Below are positions 14,753-24,182 of a stretch of DNA of 40,018 nt, in pieces (within the stretch, counting starts at the first letter, position 1; each line of letters starts with the position of its first letter). Origin of the DNA: Pseudomonadota bacterium (GTDB taxonomy: Bacteria > Pseudomonadota > Alphaproteobacteria > Rhodospirillales > Magnetospirillaceae); the NCBI GenBank assembly GCA_021793155.1, contig JAJYTF010000037.1, positions 1-40,018 of the forward strand. The letters are read 5' to 3'. The position numbers and the translations under genes were made by a program. Below the pieces are notes generated by a model that ran no database searches, had not been told where the DNA came from, and was given only the letters and a program-made list of their open reading frames with translations.

Positions 14753-16831
14753 TTACGTATGGGAGCGGAGGGGAAAGGCTTGGCGAAGCGCGCCGGCGGC
14801 CTCGCGCAGGGCGTCTGCCATTCGGGGTTCGAGGACCGAGAGGGAATAATCCCTTTCGACAATGGCCCGGCCGGCCTCGCCCATGCGGCGGCGCAGGTCC
14901 GCATCATCGGCCAGCCGGCGCAGGGCTTCCAGCCATTCTGCCGGCGTGGTGGCGAGGAACCCGTTGACGCCTTGCTGGACGACCCGGCGGTTCATTCCGA
15001 TCGGCGAGGCCACCACCGGCAGCCCGACGGCCATGTACTGGATGAGTTTATAGGCGCATTTGCCGAGGCTCCACATGTCCTCGGTCAACGGCATGATGCC
15101 GACGTCGAACCGGTTCAGATGGTCGACCTCGTTCTCTTCGCTCCATGGCAGGAATTCGGCGCCGATGGCCTCCAACTGGGGCGTCCGGGCGCCGACCACC
15201 GTCAACTTCGCCCATCCGCCGGCGATCGCCTCGGCCAGCACCGGGACGACGAGGCTGAGGTAGTCCGCCGCCGAGGTGGGCGTGCCGATCCAGCCGATGC
15301 GCAAGGGGCCGCCCGGTTCGCGGCCGCTCGGCCGATAGTCGTCGAGGGATACCGCGGTGGGAAGCACGACCGACCGCTTGGCGCCGGCGGTGCGCGCCCA
15401 GCCGTCGAGGAAGTCGTTGCCGACGATGGCCAGACTCGACCGGCGCACCAGGCCGTCGAGCTTGGATCCCAGCAGGATCCGCATCGGGAGTTCCCGATGC
15501 GCGGCATAGCGGAGGAACCAGGCGTCGTCGAAATCGACGACGTAAGGGCGGCCCAGCATGAACACCAGTTCGAGCCCCAGCGGCAGCCAGGGCAGGGCCT
15601 CCTTCTCGATCCATACCAGATCGTATTTCCGGGCGCCGGCCAGGACCTTCAGCCGCTGCCAATAGCAGGCCAGCAGCTCCTTCCTCCGGCGCGGCCGGCC
15701 GGCATAGAGATCGGGCAGGTAGCCTTCGCTGAAGAACGGCGACACGGTCACTTCGATGCCGGCGGCCTTCAGCGCCGGCAGATAGGCGAGGAAGCGGGTG
15801 CGGCTGCTGGCCCCCAGGCGGGGATAGCGGGTCAGGGCCAGAACCGAAAGTGGACCGGGGCGGGTGCCCCGCCCGCTCGCCGTCTCTTTCGCCTTGCCCA
15901 GCACCGCCGACCACAGCATGGCGGCGCCTTTCAGCGCGTCGCCCATCTCCTCGGCAGACCGGCACAGGGCGCCGCGCAGGAAACGCGCGCAGGGCTCGAC
16001 GGCCAGACCGGCAAGGGCGGCGGCTGCGGTTCCCGGCCAGCCGAAATGCTTGTGCGCATATTGGATGCGGCTGCGCGCGCCGAGAAACTGCCGGCGGGCC
16101 TTGATGCTGCGTGTCGTGCCGCCGCCCAGATGCTGGGCGCCGACCGCGGCGTTATGCACCAGCCGCCCCCCGGCCTGGGCGACTCGGCAGCAGAAATCCA
16201 CATCCTCGTAATAGAGGAAGAAGCGCTCGTCGAAGCCGGCAAGCTGCTCGAAGACCTGCCGGCGGACCAGCAGGAAGGCGCCCATCACCTGGGGCACGTC
16301 GCGTGTGTCGGCGTGATCCCATTCCACCAGGAAATGCGGCTTGAACAGGCCGGGTAGCAGCCGGTCGAGCCCCGCCGACTGGGCCAGCATCCGCCCCGGG
16401 GTGGGCAGGCGGGCGCAGCAACGTTGCGTCCGGCCGTCGGTGCCGCGCAGGCGGATGGTCGAAACGGCAACTTCGGGCTGCTGTTCCATGAAGGCGACGG
16501 CTCCGGCCAGGCTGTCGCGGTCCAGCTCCATATCGGGATTGAGGAACAGCAGGAAATCGGCCGCCGAACCCGCCGCCCCGGCATTGCAGGCGGCGGCGAA
16601 GCCACGGTTCTGCGGGTTGTGGATGATCGTCAGCGGCGGACGAGGGCCGGCCAGGTCCGAAGCCGACCCGTCCGAGGAAGCGTTGTCGACCACGACCACC
16701 CGGTCCAGCTGGACGGAACCGAGGTCGCCGGCAAAGACGGACTCGATGCAGCGCCGCAACAGCGGGCCAGAGTTCCAGTTGACGATGACGATATCCAGCC
16801 GCGGCATGCTCGGAACCCGGAATTGGGACAT
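14753..16831 (-). CDS. Two-domain glycosyltransferase (GT2-GT4 fusion)
   Basis: A 692-aa cytoplasmic protein joining two glycosyltransferases. Residues about 8-290 are a GT2 (GT-A fold) domain of the rhamnosyltransferase-like kind: DIVIVNWNSGPLLRRCIESV, VVDNASSDGS, FLNPDMELD with the NPD metal site, and YYEDVDFCCR. Residues about 335-685 are a GT4 (GT-B fold) domain: TRYPRLGASSRTRFLAYLPA, LRIGWIGTP, KLIQYMAVGLPVVASPIGMN. It probably adds two sugars to a surface polysaccharide or glycan. It follows rfbA by 52 bp on the same strand, so a dTDP-sugar donor is plausible. No clear ribosome binding site precedes the ATG at 16831 or the one at 16807, so the start is uncertain by eight codons. Confidence 0.87.
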   Translation of the reverse strand: MSQFRVPSMPRLDIVIVNWNSGPLLRRCIESVFAGDLGSVQLDRVVVVDNASSDGSASDLAGPRPPLTIIHNPQNRGFAAACNAGAAGSAADFLLFLNPDMELDRDSLAGAVAFMEQQPEVAVSTIRLRGTDGRTQRCCARLPTPGRMLAQSAGLDRLLPGLFKPHFLVEWDHADTRDVPQVMGAFLLVRRQVFEQLAGFDERFFLYYEDVDFCCRVAQAGGRLVHNAAVGAQHLGGGTTRSIKARRQFLGARSRIQYAHKHFGWPGTAAAALAGLAVEPCARFLRGALCRSAEEMGDALKGAAMLWSAVLGKAKETASGRGTRPGPLSVLALTRYPRLGASSRTRFLAYLPALKAAGIEVTVSPFFSEGYLPDLYAGRPRRRKELLACYWQRLKVLAGARKYDLVWIEKEALPWLPLGLELVFMLGRPYVVDFDDAWFLRYAAHRELPMRILLGSKLDGLVRRSSLAIVGNDFLDGWARTAGAKRSVVLPTAVSLDDYRPSGREPGGPLRIGWIGTPTSAADYLSLVVPVLAEAIAGGWAKLTVVGARTPQLEAIGAEFLPWSEENEVDHLNRFDVGIMPLTEDMWSLGKCAYKLIQYMAVGLPVVASPIGMNRRVVQQGVNGFLATTPAEWLEALRRLADDADLRRRMGEAGRAIVERDYSLSVLEPRMADALREAAGALRQAFPLRSHT

Positions 16832-16883
16832 AACGGGTTCTATTACGGATGCCAGGGGTGGCTGTCGAGTCGATTGATTCAGG

Positions 16884-17765
16884 CTATGCCGAAGGGTGGG
16901 GTTCGCCGACGAGGCTCAGCAGGTACTGGCCATAGGCGTTCTTCGCCAGCTCATGGCCGGTGCGGCGCACCACCTCGGCGGAAATCCACCCTTGAGCGAA
17001 GGCGATCTCTTCCAGACAGGCGATCTGCATGTTCTGCCGGTCGGCGACGGCCCGGACGAATTCGCCGGCCTGCAGCAGCGAGGCGTGGGTGCCGGTATCG
17101 AACCAGCAATAGCCGCGGCCCAGACGTTCGACCGAAAGCCGGCCGGCGGCCAGATAGGCGGCGTTGACCGAGGTGATCTCCAGTTCGCCGCGGGCCGAGG
17201 GCCGGACCTCGCGGGCGATGTCGACGACGTCGTTGTCATAGAAATAGAGACCGGTGACGGCCCAACGGGATTTCGGGTTGGCCGGCTTTTCCTCGATGGA
17301 GAGCGCTGTGCCTTCGGCATCCAGTTCCACCACGCCATAGCGTTCCGGATCGCGGACGGCATAGGCGAAGACGCGGGCGCCGCGCGCCAGCCCAGCCGCT
17401 TGGTGCACCGCCTCGGCCAGCCCGTGGCCATAGAAGATGTTGTCGCCCAGGACCAGCGCCACGCTGTCGCGCCCGATGAATCCCCGGCCGATGATGAAGG
17501 CCTGGGCCAAGCCGTCGGGAGACGGCTGCACCGCGTAGGACAGCTCGATCCCCCATTGCCGGCCGTCGCCCAGAACGCGCCGGAAGGCTTCCTGGTCCTG
17601 CGGCGTGGTGATCACCAGCACTTCGCGGATGCCGGCCAGCATCAGGGTGCTGAGCGGATAGTAGATCATGGGTTTGTCGTAGACGGGGAGCAACTGCTTG
17701 CTCACCGCCAGGGTCACCGGATAGAGGCGGGTGCCCGAGCCGCCCGCAAGGATGATGCCCTTCAT
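16884..17765 (-). CDS. rfbA: Glucose-1-phosphate thymidylyltransferase
   Basis: A 293-aa nucleotidyltransferase that makes dTDP-glucose from dTTP and glucose 1-phosphate, the first step towards dTDP-rhamnose and other dTDP-deoxysugars. The N-terminal signature GGSGTRLYP (8-16) is followed by [27 protein letters not shown] and IEEKP are also typical of RmlA. The length matches the family. The ATG at 17765 overlaps the rfbB stop by 4 nt (ATGA). The frame is open further upstream inside rfbB, but those residues lack resemblance. rfbC and rfbD are not in the window. Confidence 0.96.
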   Translation of the reverse strand: MKGIILAGGSGTRLYPVTLAVSKQLLPVYDKPMIYYPLSTLMLAGIREVLVITTPQDQEAFRRVLGDGRQWGIELSYAVQPSPDGLAQAFIIGRGFIGRDSVALVLGDNIFYGHGLAEAVHQAAGLARGARVFAYAVRDPERYGVVELDAEGTALSIEEKPANPKSRWAVTGLYFYDNDVVDIAREVRPSARGELEITSVNAAYLAAGRLSVERLGRGYCWFDTGTHASLLQAGEFVRAVADRQNMQIACLEEIAFAQGWISAEVVRRTGHELAKNAYGQYLLSLVGEPHPSA

Positions 17766-18829
17766 CGATGCGCCTCCGCGTCGGGCTGTTGGCCCAGTCC
17801 CAAACGCTCGGCCCGGTATCCTCCGTCGAGGATGGCCTGCCACCAGGCCTGGTTGTCCAGGTACCAGCGGACCGTCTTGGCCAGTCCGCTGTCGAAGTCT
17901 TCCTGCGGACGCCATCCCAGCTCGCGCCGGATCTTGCCGGCGTCGATGGCATAGCGCAGGTCGTGGCCGGGCCGGTCGGCGACAAAGGTGATCAGGCGCC
18001 GCCGCGAGCCGGCGGGCGACGGCACAAGCTGGTCCAGAAGGTCGCAAATGGCCTCGACCACCGCCAGGTTGGTCCGTTCGTTGGCGCCGCCGATGTTATA
18101 GCTCGCGCCGATTGCGCCGTGCTCCAGGACCAGGCGCAGGGCCCGGGCGTGATCTTCCACATACAGCCAGTCGCGGATGTTTGAGCCGGTGCCGTAAACC
18201 GGCAGGCTCTGTTCCGCCAGGCCGCGGATTATCACCAGGGGGATGAGCTTTTCCGGAAAATGGTAGGGGCCGTAATTATTCGAGCAGTTGGTCACGACCA
18301 CCGGAAGGCCATAGGTCTCGTGCCAGGCGCGCACCAGATGGTCGGCGCTGGCTTTCGACGCCGAATAGGGAGAGTTGGGCGCATAGGCCGTGGTCTCGGT
18401 GAAATAGCCTTCCGGCCCCAGGGTGCCGAACACCTCGTCGGTCGAAACGTGGTGGAAACGAAAATCCTTCCCGGCTTCCCGCCAATAGGCCAGGGCGTTT
18501 TCCAACAGGGTGTAGGTGCCGACGATGTTGGTGCTGATGAATTCGCCCGGGCCATCGATGGAGCGGTCGACGTGGGATTCGGCGGCCAGATGCATCACCG
18601 CGTCGGGCTGATAGCTGTGGAACAGGCGCCGCAGTTCGGCGCCGTCGCAGATGTCGACGGTCTCCACGACATGGCGCGGATGATCCCGGCCTTGCGGGAT
18701 GGAACCCAAGTTCGCGGCGTAGGTCAGTTTGTCGACATTGACCACGCGGACGTCGGTCTCATCCAGGAACTGGCGGACGACGGCCGAGCCGATAAACCCG
18801 GCGCCACCGGTGACGAATACCGTTTTCAT
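17762..18829 (-). CDS. rfbB: dTDP-glucose 4,6-dehydratase
   Basis: A 355-aa NAD-dependent extended short-chain dehydrogenase that turns dTDP-glucose into dTDP-4-keto-6-deoxyglucose. The Rossmann motif is GGAGFIG (8-14). The active site is marked by STDEVFG and the YxxxK motif [15 protein letters not shown] and [15 protein letters not shown] are hallmark RmlB segments. It is the first gene of the rfbBA unit, with a well-spaced promoter about 50 bp upstream (18880-18908) and CAGGA before the ATG. It overlaps rfbA by 4 nt. Without rfbC or rfbD nearby, the final sugar is open. Confidence 0.96.
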   Translation of the reverse strand: MKTVFVTGGAGFIGSAVVRQFLDETDVRVVNVDKLTYAANLGSIPQGRDHPRHVVETVDICDGAELRRLFHSYQPDAVMHLAAESHVDRSIDGPGEFISTNIVGTYTLLENALAYWREAGKDFRFHHVSTDEVFGTLGPEGYFTETTAYAPNSPYSASKASADHLVRAWHETYGLPVVVTNCSNNYGPYHFPEKLIPLVIIRGLAEQSLPVYGTGSNIRDWLYVEDHARALRLVLEHGAIGASYNIGGANERTNLAVVEAICDLLDQLVPSPAGSRRRLITFVADRPGHDLRYAIDAGKIRRELGWRPQEDFDSGLAKTVRWYLDNQAWWQAILDGGYRAERLGLGQQPDAEAHR

Positions 18830-18879
18830 GAACTGGATCCTGCGACGGCGGTCAATTTCGGCACGGTGAAATCCCCAAC

Positions 18880-18908
18880 CTTATAGAGAAGCGGGACCTC
18901 GCCATCAA
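18880..18908 (-). promoter_or_regulatory. Sigma70-type promoter for rfbBA
   Basis: On the minus strand, TTGATG at 18908-18903 and TATAAG at 18885-18880 are separated by exactly 17 bp. They match consensus at four of six and five of six positions. The -10 box ends 50 bp before the rfbB ATG. The placement and spacing make this one of the better promoters in the window. Confidence 0.65.
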
Positions 18909-18931
18909 GCGCAGCCGGGCAGGCCGGTCGG

Positions 18932-20029
18932 CTACCCCTGTTTGGTCAGCCAATCCATCACCTGCGGCGCGATGGCCTTGCAGGTCAGCTGCGCCGATAT
19001 GGCCAATTGGCTTTTTTCCTGCGTCAGGTGCAGCAGGCTTTCCACCAGCTTGCGCAATATGTCCTTGGCGAAATTCTGCTGCGAGAGGATGCGCGGCAGC
19101 TTGTCGCCGAAAGCGAACTTCATCGCGCCGATCAGGACGTCGGCCTTGTCGATGTTGAGCCGCTGCATCTCTTCGAGATTGGCCGCATGGATGTAGCAAA
19201 GGACATCGCCGTAGACGCTCACCAGCGGTTTGTCGAGCGCGGCGCAGACCATGAAGAACGCCTTCTCCCGCGCGAAGAAGTCGAACGCCTTCTCGCCCAG
19301 ATGCTTGCGGTAGAAGTCGTACATGTCCTTGTTCCACCCGGAAATGCCGCCGATGGCGGCCGGGCGGGTGGTGAGGATCAGCGGGAAATCGGCGCCGACC
19401 AATCCCTTCACCTTCTTGATGGTGGACTGGTCGAACTGGGCGAACTGGTGAATGCCTTCGGCGCTCTGCAGGCAGATGAAATTCTCGGCCAACTCCATCA
19501 GCTGGGGGGTATTCAGCTCGGCATAGGCGGGCAGCAGTGGCAGCTGCCAGTCGAAGGCCATGTAGCGCGACAGCTCGCGCACCTTGCGTTCGTCGAATCC
19601 GCCGCCGACCTTGCGTTCCACCTGTTCGGTGGTCTTGAAGAAAAGAAAGCGGGTCTTGGTCACCGTCTCGGTGACGACGCCGACCTCTTCCTTGGTGTCC
19701 TGCTCGAAATAATAGCGGGCGCAGGTCTTGACCAGCAATTGCTGGACCTGCGCCAGGCTGATACCGCAAACAAGCGGGGCATCCTCATCGGCCGCGGGCT
19801 TGCCGTTCTTGCCGACGACCACGGATTCGGCCAGCTTCGCATTGGCCCGGTAGGTCTGGATGAAACTATAGAGGACGTCGGGTTCGTGGATAATGGTCTG
19901 GTAAGAGGCCGCCTTGTCGAGCAGGTCATTGGCCTGGAAAATCTCGATGACCTTCTTCAGGCCATCGATGACCCGTTTCTTGGTTTCATTATTGATCTCG
20001 ATCGGGGGCGGGAGGTGCGGTAACGCCAT
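18932..20029 (-). CDS. Unrecognised 365-aa protein
   Basis: I do not recognise a family. The protein starts MALPHLPPPIEINNETKKRV and is mostly helical and soluble-looking, without a signal peptide. Features are a hydrophilic helical N-terminal third, a segment VTETVTKTRFLFFKTTEQVE near residue 145, and a helical C-terminal half (GWNKDMYDFYRKHLGEKAFD, AANLEEMQRLNIDKADVLIG). Codons are less GC-biased than in neighbours and Lys is common, which may hint at separate ancestry. The ATG at 20029 is preferred; an upstream TTG at 20086 would add 19 hydrophobic residues resembling a membrane anchor and cannot be excluded. It ends 102 bp before rfbB on the same strand. Confidence 0.7.
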   Translation of the reverse strand: MALPHLPPPIEINNETKKRVIDGLKKVIEIFQANDLLDKAASYQTIIHEPDVLYSFIQTYRANAKLAESVVVGKNGKPAADEDAPLVCGISLAQVQQLLVKTCARYYFEQDTKEEVGVVTETVTKTRFLFFKTTEQVERKVGGGFDERKVRELSRYMAFDWQLPLLPAYAELNTPQLMELAENFICLQSAEGIHQFAQFDQSTIKKVKGLVGADFPLILTTRPAAIGGISGWNKDMYDFYRKHLGEKAFDFFAREKAFFMVCAALDKPLVSVYGDVLCYIHAANLEEMQRLNIDKADVLIGAMKFAFGDKLPRILSQQNFAKDILRKLVESLLHLTQEKSQLAISAQLTCKAIAPQVMDWLTKQG

Positions 20030-20126
20030 TGCTTCTGTCCAGACCAGGAACAGGACAAAAATCACCCTAATGTTCTGTTTGGTCAATACCTTTCAGCGGC
20101 GCTTGCAGCCCCCCGCCGAAGATACC

Positions 20127-20378
20127 TCAGAAATCGTTGGCGAAGGCGCAGGCGCCGCCCTGGCATCCGCCGCCGGCCGAACAACTGGGAGCCGGGACCG
20201 GAGCAGCGGCCTGGGACTTGGCGACCCGCGGCGCCATGATCGCCTTGCCGACCTGGCGGTCACCGCATTCGGGGCAGGCGATTTCTCCCGCCGCCGCCTT
20301 GGCGTCGTAATCGGCCGAATTCGAGAACCATTCGTCGAATACGTGACCGTGGCTGCATTGCACGCTGTAGATGATCAT
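20127..20378 (-). CDS. Short DUF1178-type zinc-ribbon protein
   Basis: An 83-aa protein starting MIIYSVQCSHGHVFDEWF, which matches the N-terminal half of the DUF1178 family. Probable zinc ligands are Cys8 with His10 or His12, and Cys35 and Cys38 (CPEC). The family is usually about 150 aa; here the second half is replaced by a Pro/Ala linker and a Cys/Gly tail (CSAGGGCQGGACAF, Cys66, Cys72, Cys77). GGAGGG 6 nt before the ATG is a strong ribosome binding site. The function of the family is unknown; metal or RNA binding is possible. It lies alone between the TPR-glycosyltransferase gene and the unrecognised 365-aa gene. Confidence 0.8.
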   Translation of the reverse strand: MIIYSVQCSHGHVFDEWFSNSADYDAKAAAGEIACPECGDRQVGKAIMAPRVAKSQAAAPVPAPSCSAGGGCQGGACAFANDF

Positions 20379-20445
20379 GGAAAACCCTCCGGCAAGTCGA
20401 ACGGATCCCGCGGAAACGGCGAAGATTGGACAGGCATTTCCGCGC

Positions 20446-22158
20446 TCAAGCTTGTGTTCCTTCTAGCGATTCGGCGCGGCCGAAGTCAACGCCGGCAAGG
20501 GCGGCTTCGACCTGGTCGACAAGCCGGGCCCAATCCCCTGTTTCCGCCTGGCGGAAAATACGCAATGACGGATACCAGCGGCCCGCCACGACCTCGTCGC
20601 TCCATCGCCAGTCGCTTACCCTTGGCAGCAGCAGCCAGGTGGGTTTTCCCATTCCGCAGGCCAGGTGGGCCGTCGCCGTGTCCACCGCGATCACCAGATC
20701 GAGATTGGCGATCGCCGCCGCGGTGTCGGCGAAGTCGCCGATCTGCGGCGCAAGGTCGCCGATGGAGCCCGGCTCCGCTTGCGCCAGATCGGCCGCCCGC
20801 GGGCCGATCTGCAGGGATTGCCAAGCCACTCGCCGGTTGGCCAGCAGCGGCCGCAGCAGGGTGAACGGCATGGAGCGCAAGGCGTCCTCCGCGTGCTCCG
20901 GCCTGCCCGCCCAGACCAGGCCGACCTTCGGGCGTGTCTCCGCGGCAAGGCGCTTGGCCCAGGACTGCTGGTCGCCGGGAAGGGGGTGTAGACGGGCCGT
21001 CGCCGACAGGGGGAGATCCTGGGGCGTCAACCCCAGCCTTTCCGGCAGGCTCATCTGCGGCAGGACGAAATCGAGCGGCATGTCGACCGACAGGGAATGG
21101 GGATTGGCCGGACGCTCGATCACCCGGACGCCGTCCAGGCTTTGGCGCAGCAACCTGACCAGCGGGGTCGGCACTTCGAACAGCACCTCGGCCCCCTGTG
21201 CCGCCAGGCGCGGCACCAACGGAGCGAACTGCAGGATGTCGCCATAGCCTTGCTCGCCCCATACCAGGATCCGTTTGCCCTCCAGCGGCTCGCGGCGCCA
21301 CAGGGGGGCAGGCAGGATGCGGCGCGGCTCGGGGAAACGATCCCACTGCCAGCGCCATTCGTATTCTTTCCAGCCGGCCAGAAAATTGCCGGCGGAAAGA
21401 AGGGCCAGGGACAGGTTCCAATGGCCGAGTGCGAAGCCGGGGGCCACCGACAGCGATTGCCGGTGGCAGGCCAGGGCCTCTTCGGCGCAGTTCAGCTTGC
21501 GCAGGACATTGCCCAAGGTGGTCAGCGCGTCTTCGATCTTCTCGATGGCGCCGGTGGGATTTCCGGGAGGCAAGCTGGTCGCGCCGGCCACGCCCTCGAT
21601 CCTGCCTTCGAGCCTGGATGCGAGGCGCCGCCCGAACAGGCCGACCTCGGGCACGAGCCGCCCATACAATTCCGCCGCCTGGAGAAGATGACGGGTGGCG
21701 GCGGGAAGCTGGCCGAGCCAGGCCAGGCCGGTGCCGAGATTGACATAGGCGGCGTAGCACAAGGGATCGCGGGCCAGGGCCTGGGTATAGACCGGGACCG
21801 CCCGCTCGTGCTGGCCCTGATTCTGCAGGACGCAGCCCAGGTCGATCAGCGCGGCGACGGCGCCGGCGGCGTCGCCCATGCGGTCGAGCGAGGAGTGCAG
21901 GTTGTGATAGGCCAGCGTCTGTCCGGGGTCGAGCCGGATGGCGCTGCGGAACAACGCGGCGGCCCGGGCCGGTTCTCCTTTGGCCGCGGCGATCAGGCCC
22001 AATTGATGGAGGCAGAGGGCGGCCAGATCGGGTTGGTCGATGAGATCGAGATAGGCGGCGCGCGCACCGGCCAGGTCGTCGGCGTCGTGGCGGCGCAAAG
22101 CGGCGCCGAAGGCGGGGACCGCCTTGGCGACGGCGGCGAAGGGGTGGTTGGTCGTCAC
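20446..22158 (-). CDS. TPR protein with GT9-like glycosyltransferase domain
   Basis: A protein of about 570 aa. Residues about 25-250 form tetratricopeptide repeats (LHQLGLIAAAKGEPARAAAL, YAAYVNLGTGLAWLGQLPAA, LTTLGNVLRKLNCAEEALAC). The C-terminal half looks like a GT-B glycosyltransferase of the heptosyltransferase (GT9) type: ILVWGEQGYGDILQFAPLVP, KVGLVWAGRPEH, and AVDTATAHLACGMGKPTWLL near the nucleotide-sugar pocket. Such TPR-GT proteins are often linked to glycosylation of surface proteins. The GTG at 22158 is chosen as start: it follows the cyclase stop by 17 nt, with GGAA upstream, whereas the frame further upstream lies inside the cyclase gene. It is the last gene of the TPS-CHAT-cyclase row. 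Confidence 0.83.
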   Translation of the reverse strand: MTTNHPFAAVAKAVPAFGAALRRHDADDLAGARAAYLDLIDQPDLAALCLHQLGLIAAAKGEPARAAALFRSAIRLDPGQTLAYHNLHSSLDRMGDAAGAVAALIDLGCVLQNQGQHERAVPVYTQALARDPLCYAAYVNLGTGLAWLGQLPAATRHLLQAAELYGRLVPEVGLFGRRLASRLEGRIEGVAGATSLPPGNPTGAIEKIEDALTTLGNVLRKLNCAEEALACHRQSLSVAPGFALGHWNLSLALLSAGNFLAGWKEYEWRWQWDRFPEPRRILPAPLWRREPLEGKRILVWGEQGYGDILQFAPLVPRLAAQGAEVLFEVPTPLVRLLRQSLDGVRVIERPANPHSLSVDMPLDFVLPQMSLPERLGLTPQDLPLSATARLHPLPGDQQSWAKRLAAETRPKVGLVWAGRPEHAEDALRSMPFTLLRPLLANRRVAWQSLQIGPRAADLAQAEPGSIGDLAPQIGDFADTAAAIANLDLVIAVDTATAHLACGMGKPTWLLLPRVSDWRWSDEVVAGRWYPSLRIFRQAETGDWARLVDQVEAALAGVDFGRAESLEGTQA

Positions 22159-22175
22159 GATGGATTCCGGCAGTT

Positions 22176-24182
22176 CTATTTGGTCAAGGCCACATGAACG
22201 CCGTCCCAGGCCGGCGGCGGAGGGCTCGTCCGGTAGGCGGCGATGCGCTCTTCGTAAAGGTCGTAAAGCTCGTGCAGGTGGAAGGCGTCGCCCAGGGCGC
22301 GGCAGCGGGCGATACGGTCGAGGGCGGCCGGCCATTCCTGGGCGCGATAGGCGTCCAGGAGCAGGCCGTGCTCGGCTGCAAGCTCCTTGAAGTCGGTGGT
22401 TCCGGCCAGCGCTTCGTCACCCAGCAGGGCATAGATGCGTGCCGCTTCCGTCTTGCCTTTCACCTTGATCAGATCCAGTTCGAGGCAGGCGAAGTTGGAA
22501 GCCTGCCGGTAAGTGTTCTCGCCGAGCACGATGGTAACGCCATAAGTCTTACTTTGCCCTTCCAGGCGCGAGGCCAGATTGACGTTGTCGCCGAGGACCG
22601 AATAGTCGAAGCGCTGGTTCGACCCCATGTTGCCGACGACCACCGGACCGCTGTTCAGGCCGATGCCGATCCTTATGGGGATGTGGCTCCGGTCCTGCGC
22701 CTTGGCGTCCGCCTGGAGTTCCGCGTTCAGCGGGTCCAGGCGCTCGATCATGGCCAGGGCGGACCGGCAGGCGTGGCGGGCATGCCCGGGATCCTCCAGC
22801 GGCGCGTTCCAAAAGGCCATGATGCAGTCGCCCATGTATTTGTCGATGGTTCCCTGCCGCTCCAGGATGACGTCGGTCATCGGGGTGAGGAACCGGTTGA
22901 TCAGCCGGGTCAGGCCTTGCGCGTCGAACATCTCGGAAATCGTGGTGAAGCCGCGGATGTCGCAGAACATCAGGGTCATTTCGCGGGTCTCGCCGCCCAG
23001 GCTCAGCCGCTTGGGATCGCTGGACAGCTGCTTGACCAGTTGGGGGTTCAGATAGCGCGAGAATGCCGAGTTGATGAATTCCTTCTGCCGCCGGGCCTCG
23101 CGTCCGGTGAAGGCGTCGGCTCCCCAGGTGGCCAGCAGGAAGGCGAAGGACGGCTCGACCAGCGGCAGCATGACGCCCTTAGCGTGGAACAGGTAGAAGG
23201 CTGCCGGCCAGAGCGCGCCGAGGGTCAGGCCAGACATCAGCATGTGGCGGATCAGCCCTCGGTTCAGGCAGCCGAAGGCGGTGCCGAGGAGGGCGAAGAA
23301 GGCGACGAACAACCATTCCGCCGGGGGGCTGAGGCCCAGTGACCGGCGGTGGTTGAGGAGTTGCGACAGGGCGTGGGCGTGAATCACCACGCCCGGCAAC
23401 TCCCCTTCCGCTCCGCGTACCGTGGCGAACGGTGTCCGGTAGCGGTCGGTCAGGCTCAGGCTGGCGCCGATCAGGACGATCTTGTTCTTGAACCAGGCCG
23501 GCGGCAGATGCTGCACCAGATGGGCGGGATACATGCGGAAGGGGGGCGTCTCGGCGTCGGGGCTGCCGTGCCACACCGCCTCCTGCGGCGTGTCGGGGGT
23601 GGTCACGCCGAAATGGGCGGCGATGGCCCGGGCGAAGCCCATCATATAGGTTCCGTCGGGGCGCTTGCTGCCGGGGAAGATCTCGCGGACCACGCCGTCG
23701 ACCGGATCGGTGCTGAGCGCCGCGTGGACCTTCACGCGGTCGGGCAAGAAGGCGTCGAGGAACTTCAGCTGGCGCTCGTCGACGATGTTCTTCTGATCGG
23801 TGTAGGAGACGAACAGCGGCACCGACAGGGTCTCGATGGTCTCCTTGATCAGGGCGTCCTTATCCGGTTCGGTCGGCTGGTCGAACAGCACGTCGACGGC
23901 GATTGCCCGCGGCTGGCGCTTTTCCAGCATGCGCAAAAGGTTGGCGAGGAACAGGCGATCCACCGGCGAACGGTAGGGAAACAGCCGCAGGGTCTCTTCC
24001 GTGATGGCGACGATGACGATATCCGGATCCTGCGGCTCGGGCGGGCTGATCATGGCCACCCGGATGTCGGCCACGGTCCGCTCGGCCAAGGTGAAGAAGT
24101 TCAGATGCTGCACCGCGGCCGTGGCCACGCCGGCGGACAAGACCGCCACCGAGAGCAGAGCGAACCAGCGGCCAAGCTTCAT
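22176..24182 (-). CDS. CHASE2-domain adenylate cyclase
   Basis: A 668-aa inner-membrane sensor cyclase. One N-terminal membrane segment leads into a periplasmic CHASE2 domain (about 25-275: DPDIVIVAITEETL, RAIAVDVLFDQPTEPD, IVLIGASLSLTDRYRTPF). Three membrane segments (about 290-370) and a cytoplasmic class III cyclase domain follow. Metal-binding Asp408 (FCDIRGFT) and Asp452 (KYMGDCIMAFWNAP), Lys448 and Asp526 (FDYSVLGD) at the base-selecting positions, and Asn535/Arg539 (VNLASR) are all present. It should therefore be active and prefer ATP, making cAMP. The ATG at 24182 overlaps the stop of the FecR-like gene (TGATG), a sign of coupling. The CHASE2 ligand is unknown. Confidence 0.93.
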   Translation of the reverse strand: MKLGRWFALLSVAVLSAGVATAAVQHLNFFTLAERTVADIRVAMISPPEPQDPDIVIVAITEETLRLFPYRSPVDRLFLANLLRMLEKRQPRAIAVDVLFDQPTEPDKDALIKETIETLSVPLFVSYTDQKNIVDERQLKFLDAFLPDRVKVHAALSTDPVDGVVREIFPGSKRPDGTYMMGFARAIAAHFGVTTPDTPQEAVWHGSPDAETPPFRMYPAHLVQHLPPAWFKNKIVLIGASLSLTDRYRTPFATVRGAEGELPGVVIHAHALSQLLNHRRSLGLSPPAEWLFVAFFALLGTAFGCLNRGLIRHMLMSGLTLGALWPAAFYLFHAKGVMLPLVEPSFAFLLATWGADAFTGREARRQKEFINSAFSRYLNPQLVKQLSSDPKRLSLGGETREMTLMFCDIRGFTTISEMFDAQGLTRLINRFLTPMTDVILERQGTIDKYMGDCIMAFWNAPLEDPGHARHACRSALAMIERLDPLNAELQADAKAQDRSHIPIRIGIGLNSGPVVVGNMGSNQRFDYSVLGDNVNLASRLEGQSKTYGVTIVLGENTYRQASNFACLELDLIKVKGKTEAARIYALLGDEALAGTTDFKELAAEHGLLLDAYRAQEWPAALDRIARCRALGDAFHLHELYDLYEERIAAYRTSPPPPAWDGVHVALTK

